Notes: generated from the letters alone by a model not told the origin. A stretch of 64,000 bases of DNA from Cerasibacillus quisquiliarum (GCF_014202495.1 NZ_JACHHA010000005.1:156979-220978); one strand, 5' to 3'. Counted from the stretch's first letter, positions 8,401 to 17,779 are shown. A program made the numbers and translations.

Positions 8401-9768
8401 CTATTTTTGAAATGATGTCCAATAATAGACGAGTGTCTCCATCCCTTTGTCAAAGCTTGATAATGGAAAGCTTTCATTCGGTGAATGGAGACGATCTTCT
8501 GGTGTACCGAACCCTAATAACACTACAGGAACATCATAAATCGTATCAAGCCATTCAACAACTGGAATTGATCCACCCATACGAGCGTATACCGTCTCTT
8601 TTCCAAATGCTCTCGTATAACTCTCAGCAGCTTTCTGAATAAGTGGATGATTAGGTTCTACCTTATAAGCTTTAGCGGAAAATTTCTCTTTCTTTAGCTC
8701 AACAGTTACCCCAGATGGTTTTACCTTTTCAATATGCTTTTCAATACATTGTTGAACATGAACAGGGTCTTGGCCTGGGACTAACCGACATGTAATCTTT
8801 GCTGTTGCGGACGTCGGGATAATCGTTTTCGTACCCTCACCTTGATACCCCCCGTATATACCATTTATTTCAAACGTTGGCCGTGCCATCGTATGTTCTT
8901 TTGCTGTATATCCCTTTTCAGATACAGCTTCTGGTACGCCAGTCGTTTGAACATAATCCTCCCCTGGAACACTCTGTATCAATTCACGTTCTTCAAACGA
9001 TAACTTTTCAGCTCCATCATAGAATCCCTTTACTAAAATCTCTTCGTCTTCATTTTTTATCGAGGACAAAATATGAGATAAAGCCATAATTGGATTTCGT
9101 ACCGCTCCACCATATATACCAGAATGCAGATCTCGTTTAGGGCCTGTAACTGTTAACTCAAGAGCAGTTGATCCTTTTAAACCATACAATATCGTAGGTT
9201 GATTTTCAGCAACCATACCTGAATCGGAAATGACGACAAAATCGGCCGCGTATAATTCTTTCTTCTCTTCAAGCATTGTGTATAAATTTTCACTTCCGAT
9301 TTCTTCCTCACCTTCAATACATACTTTAATATTAAGTGGAATATGACCTTTCGTTTTCATAAAAGCTTCCAAAACAGCTAAATGCATAAAGACTTGGCCT
9401 TTATCATCACTTGCTCCACGAGCATATAATCGCCCATTCCTAACCTCTGGTTTAAATGGATCACTGTCCCATTCTTCAAGAGGATCAGCTGGTTGAACAT
9501 CATAATGACCATAAATCAGAACAGTTGGCTTATCCTTTCCTGCTTGATCATAATGGGCATAGACAATTGGATGCCCCGCTGTTTCTTGTAATTCAACTTG
9601 GTTAAAACCTATATCTCTTAAATATGTAATGAGATAATCTGCTGCTTTTCGGACTGCATCTTTATACTCACTGTCCGTACTTACACTCGGTATCGATAAG
9701 AACTCCTTTAAACGATCTAATAAGTGTTCACGATTTTCTTGTAAATAATTTAGTACTTCTTGCGACAT
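8401..9768 (-). CDS. M20-family dipeptidase/peptidase
   Basis: A cytoplasmic metallopeptidase of the M20 family of about 455 residues, likely cleaving dipeptides or short peptides with two zinc ions. The zinc motif GHYDVQPADP (H88, D90) and the second-ligand segment GASDDKGQ (D121 or D122), followed by EGEEEIGSE with the catalytic glutamate, are all present. No signal peptide is seen. ATG 9768 (MSQEVLNY) gives a spacing of 9 bases from AAGG; the upstream ATG at 9777 would abut the ribosome binding site, although it cannot be excluded. First gene of a two-gene operon with the SDR. Confidence 0.9.
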   Translation of the reverse strand: MSQEVLNYLQENREHLLDRLKEFLSIPSVSTDSEYKDAVRKAADYLITYLRDIGFNQVELQETAGHPIVYAHYDQAGKDKPTVLIYGHYDVQPADPLEEWDSDPFKPEVRNGRLYARGASDDKGQVFMHLAVLEAFMKTKGHIPLNIKVCIEGEEEIGSENLYTMLEEKKELYAADFVVISDSGMVAENQPTILYGLKGSTALELTVTGPKRDLHSGIYGGAVRNPIMALSHILSSIKNEDEEILVKGFYDGAEKLSFEERELIQSVPGEDYVQTTGVPEAVSEKGYTAKEHTMARPTFEINGIYGGYQGEGTKTIIPTSATAKITCRLVPGQDPVHVQQCIEKHIEKVKPSGVTVELKKEKFSAKAYKVEPNHPLIQKAAESYTRAFGKETVYARMGGSIPVVEWLDTIYDVPVVLLGFGTPEDRLHSPNESFPLSSFDKGMETLVYYWTSFQK

Positions 9769-9777
9769 CTCATTCAT

Positions 9778-10125
9778 CCTTATGTCTTATATTTAAGGTT
9801 TTAGTCTCCCGACTTTTGAAAGGTAAACCTTATGAACCTATATTTGCTTCTCACTGGTATCTTCTCAAATTTTATATACTTAATATATTTAAGAAATGAA
9901 TCGGATATCTATATTCTATTTTACCATAAAGTATTGTTGTTTCTACATTTGAACATTAATTAACATGTTCAGTGATCATGAAGTGAACGAAAATATAAGA
10001 TGTGTTTCATATTGGAAATGGAAGTTGTATCGAGCATTTAGACAAGATTTGTTGGGGCAAGTTATACGTTTGCGCAATCTTTAGAGATGAAAGTTCAATC
10101 CACAATCTCTTCTATTTTAAACAGT
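9778..10125. other. Gene-free spacer between dipeptidase and spore lipoprotein genes
   Basis: About 350 AT-rich bases. I see no ORF with a ribosome binding site, no riboswitch signature and no clear repeat. It should hold the promoter of the dipeptidase operon, but no consensus boxes stood out. Confidence 0.5.
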
Positions 10126-10155
10126 AAAAAAACGAGAAAACTCTCGTTTTTTTAC
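10126..10155 (-). terminator. Terminator of the YhcN/YlaJ gene
   Basis: AACGAG pairs with CTCGTT, flanked by seven A and seven T, immediately after the lipoprotein stop on the minus strand. Confidence 0.85.
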
Positions 10156-10161
10156 TTAAAC

Positions 10162-10818
10162 TTATCTATTTTGCGGAAAAAGACGCTCAATCATATTTCC
10201 AAATTGATCAAAGAAACCCTCAATCGGTCTTCCTGCATTAACATCGTCTACATAATTTGTTGTTAAATTATAAAAGTCAGGATTTGTAGACACAAAAACG
10301 TTATCAATATCATTATCAACAGAACGAACAATCTCGGCAATACGCTTCTTCATATCATCCGTTAATTCATGACCTTTCTCATTTGGTCTCGGATTTCGCA
10401 TATTGTTATTGTTACGGTTGTTTCGACCGTCTTGATTCCTTTTTTTATTATTTGTATCCATTCGTGCAGCGACATAAGCATTATTTTCAGTCGTTAATAC
10501 ATATGCTGTTTCAATTTCTGGTATCTTATCAGTAATTTGTTCTGCAGCCTCTTCGGCAACATCAAAACGATTTCGATTGTTTTGGTCCTTCTTATTAGTA
10601 TGATCATTGAAACGCCCTTCACCACGATTACGCTCACGATAATCTGTATGGTTCCGGTTATTATCGTTCATACCGTCACTAGTTCCTGTGTTTTCGAATC
10701 GTGTCGGTTGAGCGCCATCATTATCATTGTTGCGCATTGCATCATTGGTATCGTCCGTTACATTACAACCAGTTAGTAATGCAAATGCTGTAAAAGCCGT
10801 TATTAATTTACGATTCAA
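10162..10818 (-). CDS. YhcN/YlaJ-family sporulation lipoprotein
   Basis: A 218-residue predicted lipoprotein. The signal peptide ends in the lipobox LLTGC with the modified Cys at residue 18. A long, low-complexity middle rich in Asn, Asp and Arg is followed by a C-terminal domain with EEAAEQITDKIPEIETAYVLTTENNAYVAARM, typical of the YhcN/YlaJ spore-membrane family, some of which affect spore outgrowth and germination. The start is TTG at 10818, because AAAAGGAGGG lies upstream and no other start follows it sensibly. Anchoring in the outer leaflet of the cell or spore membrane is predicted. Monocistronic, with its own terminator. Confidence 0.85.
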   Translation of the reverse strand: MNRKLITAFTAFALLTGCNVTDDTNDAMRNNDNDGAQPTRFENTGTSDGMNDNNRNHTDYRERNRGEGRFNDHTNKKDQNNRNRFDVAEEAAEQITDKIPEIETAYVLTTENNAYVAARMDTNNKKRNQDGRNNRNNNNMRNPRPNEKGHELTDDMKKRIAEIVRSVDNDIDNVFVSTNPDFYNLTTNYVDDVNAGRPIEGFFDQFGNMIERLFPQNR

Positions 10819-10976
10819 GTTATATCCCTCCTTTTTTCTTGTTTGTAGTTTATATCGAATTCAATTTATTATACAAATATCATAAAGCCTTTAAATGGTA
10901 AGCACACCAGCATTGTATTGTAAATATATTATAAAAAGCGGGAAAGATATAATGACCCTTTTATAGGAGGGATGTT

Positions 10977-11216
10977 ATGGAAATACCAGATTATGACAAA
11001 GCATTATATTATATTTTATGGGGACAATGGGATAATTTACTTATTCTCATGGTCCGTACAAAAGACGATATCCTATCAAAACGTATCCAACACTTTCTTC
11101 ATGCCTATCACTATGCGACAGATCAACAAACCATTGTTGAAACCCACGATAACCTCCTATGCTATCTAGATCATGCAATGAATTATACAACACCAACAAT
11201 TACAGCTGAAATGTAA
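10977..11216 (+). CDS. yhdB: YhdB-like small protein
   Basis: A 79-residue protein with no signal peptide or membrane segment. The block WDNLLILMVRTKDDILSKR followed by FLHAYHYA strongly recalls the YhdB family of Bacillus, whose function is unknown. ATAGGAGGGATGTT precedes the ATG. A shifted overlapping frame starting 5 bases earlier is a shadow. It ends at a bidirectional terminator shared with the convergent protease gene. Confidence 0.75.
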   Translation: MEIPDYDKALYYILWGQWDNLLILMVRTKDDILSKRIQHFLHAYHYATDQQTIVETHDNLLCYLDHAMNYTTPTITAEM

Positions 11217-11228
11217 TGACATGCAATG

Positions 11229-11266
11229 AAAAAAGGAATGCCCTTCTATAAGGCATTCCTTTTATT
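11229..11266. terminator. Bidirectional terminator between yhdB and protease genes
   Basis: AAAAGGAATGCC pairs with GGCATTCCTTTT around a loop of about 9 bases, between convergent genes; it overlaps the protease stop region. Confidence 0.9.
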
Positions 11267-12080
11267 TACGCTCATGATAATAATCGATTGGGATAAATAA
11301 ACCAACCGTCCCATATTCATTATGATTAATCGTAGCGAAAACGACTCCAATCACCTCACCTTGCTCGTTAATAATTGGACTTCCACTATTGCCCCGGTAA
11401 ATCGGTGCTTCTATCATAATAACTGGATCATTCCATTCTTTTAGTTGTATATAATCTAAAATATATCCCTCATTTACAATGCCTTGAAAGCGAAGTGGGT
11501 TTCCGATAAACGTCACTTTTTCTCTTTCTTTAAAAAGTGTTTCTCTAGCTAAATTTAAATACGGCAATTCATTTCCTTCAATTGTTTGTAATATAGCCAA
11601 ATCTATTTCAGGATATGTTTCAACAACAGTGGCGCGAAATAGTCCGTCATTTTTAAAGGCTACGGTTACTTCAGTTTCATCTTTAACAATATGTTGATTC
11701 GTAATAATTTCACCATTAGCATTAATTGAAAAACCCGTACCACGACTTTCTTCAGTTTCAATCACGACAACTGCTTCTTTATATTTTTGAATTGTTTCAT
11801 TCTTTGACAATTTTGCTGATGTCATAAGAAAGTCAATCGCTGGTATAGATAAAGTTTGTGGAAATAAAGCCACTATATTAAACATAAGAGCTAATGCAAT
11901 AAGCCAATAGATCCATTTCGGGAAGGGACGATGAGCAGACTTGCTTCTTGCTCGTTCACTTTCCCTTTCCAAAGCTTCCTGACGCGCCTGTTGAACGAGT
12001 TCATACATTTCTTCATCGTCTATTTCTTCATATAAATCATCATCAATGATATCGACTTCGTATTGTTTGTTTTCCTTCAC
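11262..12080 (-). CDS. Membrane-anchored trypsin-like serine protease (S1C), no PDZ
   Basis: A 272-residue HtrA-like protease. A cytoplasmic acidic N-terminus (about 54 residues) precedes one membrane segment (about 55-77) and an extracytoplasmic trypsin-fold domain. The triad is visible: H130 (TNQHIV), D160 (EIDLAIL) and S232 (GNSGSP). The chain ends soon after the protease domain, so the PDZ domain of true HtrA/DegP is missing, which suggests a narrower or differently controlled substrate range. The start is GTG 12080, with only a weak ribosome binding site. It follows bmrD by 60 bases on the same strand and could be partly cotranscribed with that operon. Confidence 0.85.
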   Translation of the reverse strand: MKENKQYEVDIIDDDLYEEIDDEEMYELVQQARQEALERESERARSKSAHRPFPKWIYWLIALALMFNIVALFPQTLSIPAIDFLMTSAKLSKNETIQKYKEAVVVIETEESRGTGFSINANGEIITNQHIVKDETEVTVAFKNDGLFRATVVETYPEIDLAILQTIEGNELPYLNLARETLFKEREKVTFIGNPLRFQGIVNEGYILDYIQLKEWNDPVIMIEAPIYRGNSGSPIINEQGEVIGVVFATINHNEYGTVGLFIPIDYYHERK

Positions 12081-12139
12081 GACATCACCATCAATCTATA
12101 TTAAACTTTGTTTGTGAAGTCAAATGTGAAAAACATCTA

Positions 12140-14170
12140 TTATGTTAAGGACATCCGAGCACCTTGTTGTTGCATACGGTACATCTCACTATAAATACCT
12201 TTTTGTTCTAGTAATTCATGATGATTTCCACTTTCCTTTATCTTACCATGTTCCAGAACAAAAATCGTATCTGCGTCCCGAATCGTTGAAAGTCGATGGG
12301 CAATCACTAGTGTTGTTCGGCCTTTTTTCAACACTTTTAATGCTTCTTGAATCAATGTCTCTGATTCAGTATCGATATTTGCCGTTGCTTCATCTAAGAC
12401 GAGAATCGCTGGATCAAATGCTAGAGCACGTGCAAATGATATGAGTTGTCTTTCACCGAGTGAAAAGGTCATTCCACCTTCTGTCACTTCAGCGTCATAT
12501 CCTTTCGGTAACTTCTCAATAAATCGATCAGCACCTACAGCTTTTAATGCAGCAATCGCTTGTTCACGAGATATACGTTCATCATTCATCGTAACATTGG
12601 AAAGCACCGTACCAGAAAATAGAAATGGATCTTGAAGTACAATTCCCATATGACTCCGCACTTGTTGACGCGACCACTCCTTAATATTATGATTATCAAT
12701 AAATATTTTACCTTTTTGTGGATCATAAAAACGGAAGAGCAAATTCATTAATGAACTCTTTCCCGAACCTGTATGTCCAACAAAAGCAGCTGTTTCGCCA
12801 GATTTTATATTGAATGAAATATCGTGTAAGACATATTCATCATCATAAGCAAATGATACATTTTCAAAAGAAATATTACCTTGATATCGTGGTATCCTTA
12901 TATGATTTACATCCTCAATTTCTTCATCCATGAGTTGAAAAACACGCCCCCCAGCAACACGGGCCTGTTCTAATAAAGGCAATTGATTTACGATATTGTT
13001 AATTGGACCGAATAAACGTGTTAAATAATCAACAAAAGCATATAACAATCCGATCGATACGACACTTCCTGGTTCTAATGAAAACGAACCGAAATGCCAT
13101 ATAAAAACAACAAATGTCATATTGCGAAAAAATGTAACTAAATTATGCGATGTTAAAGCGTTTAATTTTAATAATTTTCGCTGATAAGTAAAATGTCTCG
13201 TATTTAATATCTCAAATTCTTTCTTTGTCTGCTTTTCACGACTAAAAGCTTGGATGATTGGCATACCTTGAATGGATTCATTTATGTTTCCATTTATTTT
13301 ACTATTTGTTGAACGAATCACTTGATTAAACTTAGAACCATATATTTTATATAGTCTCATCCATATATAAATGAGTGGAATAGCTAATAAACATAGAGCC
13401 GCCAATTTCGCATCAAGAAAGAACATCGCGATATAAACACCAAACATATAAATAAAACTTGTAATGACAATGGAGAGAACGCGTTCATATAAATCACGAA
13501 TCGCCTCTGTATCATTTGTTACACGAGCGACAATTGTACCAGCTGGGCGCTTGACAAAATATTGGATAGGTAACCTTTGAATATGTGAAAAAACATCATT
13601 TCGCATTTTCTTAACTATTTGGTTGGATGATTTTTGCAACATATACGTTTGAAAGAATTGAAATAAACCAGCTACAACTAACAACAAAACGTATAGTACT
13701 AGTAAGAGCATAATAGGTCGTTTCTCTGGTTTTATAAATTGAGCTAAATCCGTTAGGCTTAGCTTTTGTCCACTTGCTTTAATCGGACCTTCAGGTGTTT
13801 GTATCGTCACTTGATCTCCATTAACGGATCGTTTTCCTGTTAAAGGAACTTCTCTGTTAACAAAGTAATAATTTTTATCAATTTGTATCAGTGTCGCTTT
13901 TCCTATAATATGATCATTGGCTGACTCGCGATCAGATCGTTTATAATATTTATCTTGATAGTAAATCGTCTTTTCATCTTTCTTTTCCGCAATCTGATGC
14001 CATACACCTTCAATGCCGACAATATGGTCATCGATTATTTTTTTCGCAATCAAAGGTCCAGCTAATTCCATACCTGTTGCTATCATTAAGCAAATAATCC
14101 CAATGAGGATCCCCTTTTTAAACGTTAAAGCGTATTGAAATAATCTTTTTTCAGTCGTTTCTGTCTTCAT
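12140..14170 (-). CDS. bmrD: Heterodimeric multidrug ABC exporter subunit BmrD (YheH-like)
   Basis: A 676-residue ABC half-transporter: six-helix permease domain, then a nucleotide-binding domain with Walker A GHTGSGKSS and Walker B ILVLDEAT carrying a normal catalytic Glu. Residues about 70-140 form a large extracytoplasmic insertion between the first two helices, as in B. subtilis BmrD (YheH), which has nearly the same length. The ABC signature is unusual, SLGERQ in place of LSGGQ. Its ATG follows the bmrC stop with no gap (TAAATG), so the two are translationally coupled. Together they should form the BmrCD drug exporter in the cytoplasmic membrane. Confidence 0.92.
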   Translation of the reverse strand: MKTETTEKRLFQYALTFKKGILIGIICLMIATGMELAGPLIAKKIIDDHIVGIEGVWHQIAEKKDEKTIYYQDKYYKRSDRESANDHIIGKATLIQIDKNYYFVNREVPLTGKRSVNGDQVTIQTPEGPIKASGQKLSLTDLAQFIKPEKRPIMLLLVLYVLLLVVAGLFQFFQTYMLQKSSNQIVKKMRNDVFSHIQRLPIQYFVKRPAGTIVARVTNDTEAIRDLYERVLSIVITSFIYMFGVYIAMFFLDAKLAALCLLAIPLIYIWMRLYKIYGSKFNQVIRSTNSKINGNINESIQGMPIIQAFSREKQTKKEFEILNTRHFTYQRKLLKLNALTSHNLVTFFRNMTFVVFIWHFGSFSLEPGSVVSIGLLYAFVDYLTRLFGPINNIVNQLPLLEQARVAGGRVFQLMDEEIEDVNHIRIPRYQGNISFENVSFAYDDEYVLHDISFNIKSGETAAFVGHTGSGKSSLMNLLFRFYDPQKGKIFIDNHNIKEWSRQQVRSHMGIVLQDPFLFSGTVLSNVTMNDERISREQAIAALKAVGADRFIEKLPKGYDAEVTEGGMTFSLGERQLISFARALAFDPAILVLDEATANIDTESETLIQEALKVLKKGRTTLVIAHRLSTIRDADTIFVLEHGKIKESGNHHELLEQKGIYSEMYRMQQQGARMSLT

Positions 14171-15916
14171 TTAATCGCCTCCTTCGTGAGAAAGCTGTTG
14201 TAATTCATACTGTTGTTTATACCAGCCATCATTTTTTATTAATGAATCATGTGTCCCATGCTCAATAATTTTCCCTTCATCTAATACAATAATCAGATCT
14301 GCATGCTCAACAGCAGACAAACGATGTGAAGCAATAAAAGTTGTCTTTCCTTTTCTTTCTTTCCGTAAATGTTGAATAATATTTGCTTCTGTCTTACCAT
14401 CGACAGCAGACATAGAATCATCTAAAATTAATATCTCTGGATTTTTTATAAAAGCACGCGCTAAAGCGACACGTTGTTTTTGTCCACCAGATAGAGACAC
14501 TCCGCCTTCTCCTACTTCTGTATCTAACCCTTTAGGTAATTGTTCAATATCTTCTAAGAAATGAGCGAGCTCCATAACACGGGTTATTTCTTTGTCGGAA
14601 GCATTTGCTTTTCCGAATTGAATATTTTCTCGAATCGACTTCGAAAATAATATCTGCTCTTGTGGAACATAACCTATCCAACGACGTAATTGATCGATAT
14701 CAATCTGTTCAATCGGTACTTTAGATAAGCGGATATTACCTTTAAAATTTGGATATTGTCTTAATAACAATTTAAATAAGGTCGTCTTGCCCGCACCAGT
14801 CTTACCGACGATACCTATTGTATCGCCTCTATTAACATGAAAACTTATATCGTCAAGACTTTTTTGTTCACTTCCCGGATATGTAAATGAAACATGATCA
14901 AAAACAATGTCATTTACTTTATTAACAGCTTGAACTTCATGACTATTTTTTACATCAGGTTCATAATCTAAGATTTCATTCACCCGATCTAATGATGCAT
15001 TTCCACGTTGTAAAATATTGATTAATTCGCCCATCGCAAACATCGGCCAAATAAGCATACCTAAATAAACGTTAAAACTAACTAAATCTCCAAGTGTCAT
15101 GACTTGATTAAAAACAAGGTGAGCGCCATAACCGATTCCGATCGTGTATGATAAACCAACTAAAATTGTAACCGTCGGTTCAAATAAAGCGTCAACTTTC
15201 GTAACAGCCATATTTTTTTCATATACTTCATCTGTTTTCTTGCTAAAACGTTCAATATCTTGTTTTTCTTGAACAAAAGCACGCACAACTCGAATGCCGC
15301 GAATAGATTCCAATACTTCTGTGTTCATTTCTCCAAATGCTTCTTGCGCTTTTGTAAATCTCGCATGGATAGCTGCACCATACTTATTCATAATCAATGC
15401 CATAATCGGTAATGGCAAAAGCGACGCCAATGTTAACTTCCAACTAATCGTAAATCCCATCACCGCAACAATCATTAACATAAAAATACTAGAATCAACA
15501 AGGGTCAAAATACCAAAGCCTGCTGTTAATGCAATGGCTTTTAAATCATTTGTACTTCTCGCCATTAAATCTCCTGTTTTAAATTTTTCAAAAAAGGGCG
15601 GTGTCATCTTTAAAAAATGTGCAATTAACTTGCTCCGCATCGATTTTTCTAAAATAATGGCTCCACTAAATAACGTATAATCCCAAAAAAAGGAAACCGT
15701 ATAATGAAGAAAAGCTAATAAAATATATCCAATAATAACGGTCATTAAAATTTTTCCCGTTAACGTATTGTATTGAATATGGTCAATGATAAATCCTACC
15801 AATTTAGGTGGAACTAGCGAAAGCGTACTTGCGAATATCAATGCTAATATAGCAAATAAATATCTTTTCCAATATTGCTTGAAAAACCAATCTAACTTCT
15901 TAAAAATTGAAAACAA
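14171..15916 (-). CDS. bmrC: Heterodimeric multidrug ABC exporter subunit BmrC (YheI-like)
   Basis: A 581-residue ABC half-transporter with an N-terminal six-helix domain and a C-terminal nucleotide-binding domain: Walker A GKTGAGKTT, canonical signature LSGGQ, and Walker B EILILDDSMSAVD. The residue after Walker B is Asp and not the catalytic Glu, the known asymmetry of BmrC in the BmrC/BmrD pair, which makes one of the two ATP sites degenerate. The start is TTG 15916, with AAAGGATGAG upstream. First structural gene of the operon; an attenuator and a leader ORF lie upstream, so expression is probably induced by ribosome-targeting drugs. Confidence 0.92.
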   Translation of the reverse strand: MFSIFKKLDWFFKQYWKRYLFAILALIFASTLSLVPPKLVGFIIDHIQYNTLTGKILMTVIIGYILLAFLHYTVSFFWDYTLFSGAIILEKSMRSKLIAHFLKMTPPFFEKFKTGDLMARSTNDLKAIALTAGFGILTLVDSSIFMLMIVAVMGFTISWKLTLASLLPLPIMALIMNKYGAAIHARFTKAQEAFGEMNTEVLESIRGIRVVRAFVQEKQDIERFSKKTDEVYEKNMAVTKVDALFEPTVTILVGLSYTIGIGYGAHLVFNQVMTLGDLVSFNVYLGMLIWPMFAMGELINILQRGNASLDRVNEILDYEPDVKNSHEVQAVNKVNDIVFDHVSFTYPGSEQKSLDDISFHVNRGDTIGIVGKTGAGKTTLFKLLLRQYPNFKGNIRLSKVPIEQIDIDQLRRWIGYVPQEQILFSKSIRENIQFGKANASDKEITRVMELAHFLEDIEQLPKGLDTEVGEGGVSLSGGQKQRVALARAFIKNPEILILDDSMSAVDGKTEANIIQHLRKERKGKTTFIASHRLSAVEHADLIIVLDEGKIIEHGTHDSLIKNDGWYKQQYELQQLSHEGGD

Positions 15917-15957
15917 AGCTTATCTCATCCTTTCTCTCTCGCCAAAAGATTTTTTTA

Positions 15958-15992
15958 TGAAAAAATAAAAGGCACACGTCTATGACGCATGC
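15958..15992 (-). terminator. Leader attenuator of the bmrCD operon
   Basis: On the minus strand GCATGCGTC pairs with GACGTGTGC (9 bp, two G-U) around a 3-base loop, followed by CTTTTATTTTTT. It lies between the leader ORF and bmrC, about 40 bases before the bmrC start, so it would stop transcription before the structural genes. Confidence 0.8.
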
Positions 15993-16061
15993 ACAATTAA
16001 ATTAGAATATAGACAGATTATTCTATTCCATAAAAAGGTCACAGATGTATGAAACCGAGCA

Positions 16062-16139
16062 TCATAAAAAAGCAGTCACCCACTCTATCTTGCTGGTATT
16101 TTTTATAAAATTATTCGTTTCATATCGTAGTACAATCAT
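16062..16139 (-). CDS. Putative bmrCD leader peptide (25 codons)
   Basis: A 25-codon ORF in the bmrCD leader, starting MIVLRYETNN and ending EWVTAFL, with AGAAGG 8 bases before its ATG. It sits 50 bases downstream of a good promoter and ahead of the attenuator hairpin. In B. subtilis the same operon is preceded by a small ORF (bmrB) whose translation controls transcription attenuation; this ORF is shorter and I do not claim sequence similarity. It is probably a regulatory peptide whose translation state decides between terminator and antiterminator. It is supported by position, ribosome binding site and promoter. Confidence 0.6.
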   Translation of the reverse strand: MIVLRYETNNFIKNTSKIEWVTAFL

Positions 16140-16179
16140 CTGTATAACCTTCTTTCTAAAAACTTATGTCATAATATGC

Positions 16180-16208
16180 ATTTTAATATATATTTTCTAA
16201 AATGACAA
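16180..16208 (-). promoter_or_regulatory. Promoter of the bmrCD operon
   Basis: Minus strand TTGTCA (16208-16203) and TAAAAT (16185-16180) are separated by 17 bases; the next 50 bases lead to the leader ORF. Confidence 0.7.
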
Positions 16209-16431
16209 TCGTTTTTAAAAAATTATTATAAAGAAAGAATGTTCACGATATATGTTTTTCTTATTGGTTTTCACTATGGTGAAATAGTATAATAAAAGAA
16301 CTAAGTTACTAATTAATCAGTGGCGACTTCTAGGATTTCAAGTAATTTTCAAGAAAATGTTTACCTGCAGTGGAAAATAACACGTCCCATTAAAAATCAT
16401 AGGTAAAAAGACTATACGAGGGGGAGTACTA

Positions 16432-16986
16432 ATGGTACATTTAGACGATATGCTGGCATATAATGAAAAATTTGTAGCTGGAAAAAAATACATACCTTAT
16501 GAAACGAATAGCCGACCTAATAAAGAGATGGTCATCTTGACTTGTATGGAATCACGTTTAATCGAATTACTTTTAAGAGCGTTAAATCTTAAAAATGGCG
16601 ATGTGAAAATGTTAAAAAATGCTGGTGCAATGATTAGAAAACCTTATGATACAATTATGAAAAGTATTCTCGTAGCGATATATGAACTTGGCGCTAAAGA
16701 AGTTGTAGTTATTGGTCATTATGACTGTGGCATGTCTCAAACAATTCCATCCGAATTAAAAGAAAAAATGATCGTGAATGGAATTAAACAGGAAACTATT
16801 CAAACAATTGAACGTTCTGGCATCGATTTTGAAGAAGAGTTTAGTGGGTTTGAGAGTGTTGAAGATTCTGTTAAGCAAAGCGTCTCTATTATTCGCCATC
16901 ATCCATTACTTCCTGAATACGTTAAAGTCCACGGACTTGTCATTGATCCAAAAACAGGAAAAGTTGATGTCATAACACGTGAATAA
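16432..16986 (+). CDS. ytiB: Beta-class carbonic anhydrase (YtiB-like)
   Basis: A 184-residue cytoplasmic beta-carbonic anhydrase, which hydrates CO2 to bicarbonate. The zinc ligands are Cys38, His96 and Cys99 (IGHYDCGMS). The usual CxDxR dyad is CMESR here, with Glu40 replacing Asp, and Arg42 kept. Sequence flow (ALNLKNGDVKMLKNAGA, HPLLPEYVKVHGLVIDP) matches B. subtilis YtiB closely. GAGGGGGAGTACTA precedes the ATG. The Asp-to-Glu change in the gating dyad could alter activity. Single gene. Confidence 0.88.
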   Translation: MVHLDDMLAYNEKFVAGKKYIPYETNSRPNKEMVILTCMESRLIELLLRALNLKNGDVKMLKNAGAMIRKPYDTIMKSILVAIYELGAKEVVVIGHYDCGMSQTIPSELKEKMIVNGIKQETIQTIERSGIDFEEEFSGFESVEDSVKQSVSIIRHHPLLPEYVKVHGLVIDPKTGKVDVITRE

Positions 16987-17779
16987 TTCTTTATAAATTA
17001 TATGTTATGTAACATGGTGTCATTGGATGAAGCAATTATAACCATACGAGAAGCTATACATCTTTCAAATTTAGAGCATTATATTTTATTAAGAAATATG
17101 TTATGTCGTTTCATCCGAACGCTTATAAAAAATAGACTTATTTAGCACTGGGTGATCCTATTAGATGCCGTCTAAAATAAACAGCATATTATTGAACAAG
17201 CTCTCATTCAAAAATAATGAGAAATTATATTAACATATAATCTTATAAAACATGTAAGAATTAAAAAAGCGGCCTTAGACTCTTACATAAGATCTAAAAC
17301 CGCTTAAATCATTTATTCACTGTCTACTTGACAGAGGACACTCTGTTTCATTTACTTAAACAACAACTACTTATATCCTTAAATCATGGATACTGAATGT
17401 GTGGTTGCATCCCAAGATGAATATATTCATGATATTATTCCTATCGCACTTCGACAATATTTATCAACGTAATGCCGATTACTATTGATGACTATTTTCC
17501 ATCGATACCGTTACAACCCCCATCATGTTCAGCTTCAGTCACGTTTCAGTCTAGTCAACTAGATTTGAGATGATATTAATATTTATAACCATATTAAATA
17601 AACGGGGCGCTTTCTGATAAAATTAAGGTTATTAAATAACCACTATTAGATATGTGCTCTTGTTTAAAAATAATATATGACTATAAAATAAACATTTTAG
17701 CATTAATCTTATATAGCTATTACATGGGATTAAACACCTATAAACTCCTTCACATATGATTATAATAAACTTTTTTCTT
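16987..17779. other. Long gene-poor spacer with a strong minus-strand terminator
   Basis: Nearly 800 bases without a convincing gene. A 46-codon frame (about 17002-17142, plus) and a 28-codon frame (about 17386, plus) look gene-like in composition but lack ribosome binding sites and could be decayed remnants. A long hairpin at 17261-17305 ends with a T run on the minus strand, about 470 bases past murG. Confidence 0.4.
17261..17305 (-). terminator. Strong minus-strand terminator with no adjacent gene
   Basis: AAGCGGTTTTAGA pairs with TCTAAGGCCGCTT (13 bp, two G-U), with a further inner TCTTA/TAAGA stem, and TTTTTT follows on the minus strand. It may end a long murG 3' region or an unrecognised small RNA. 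Confidence 0.7.

Noticed and set aside
17002..17142. 46-codon ORF after the carbonic anhydrase gene
   Set aside because: No ribosome binding site and no recognised family; kept only as a possible remnant in the spacer note.
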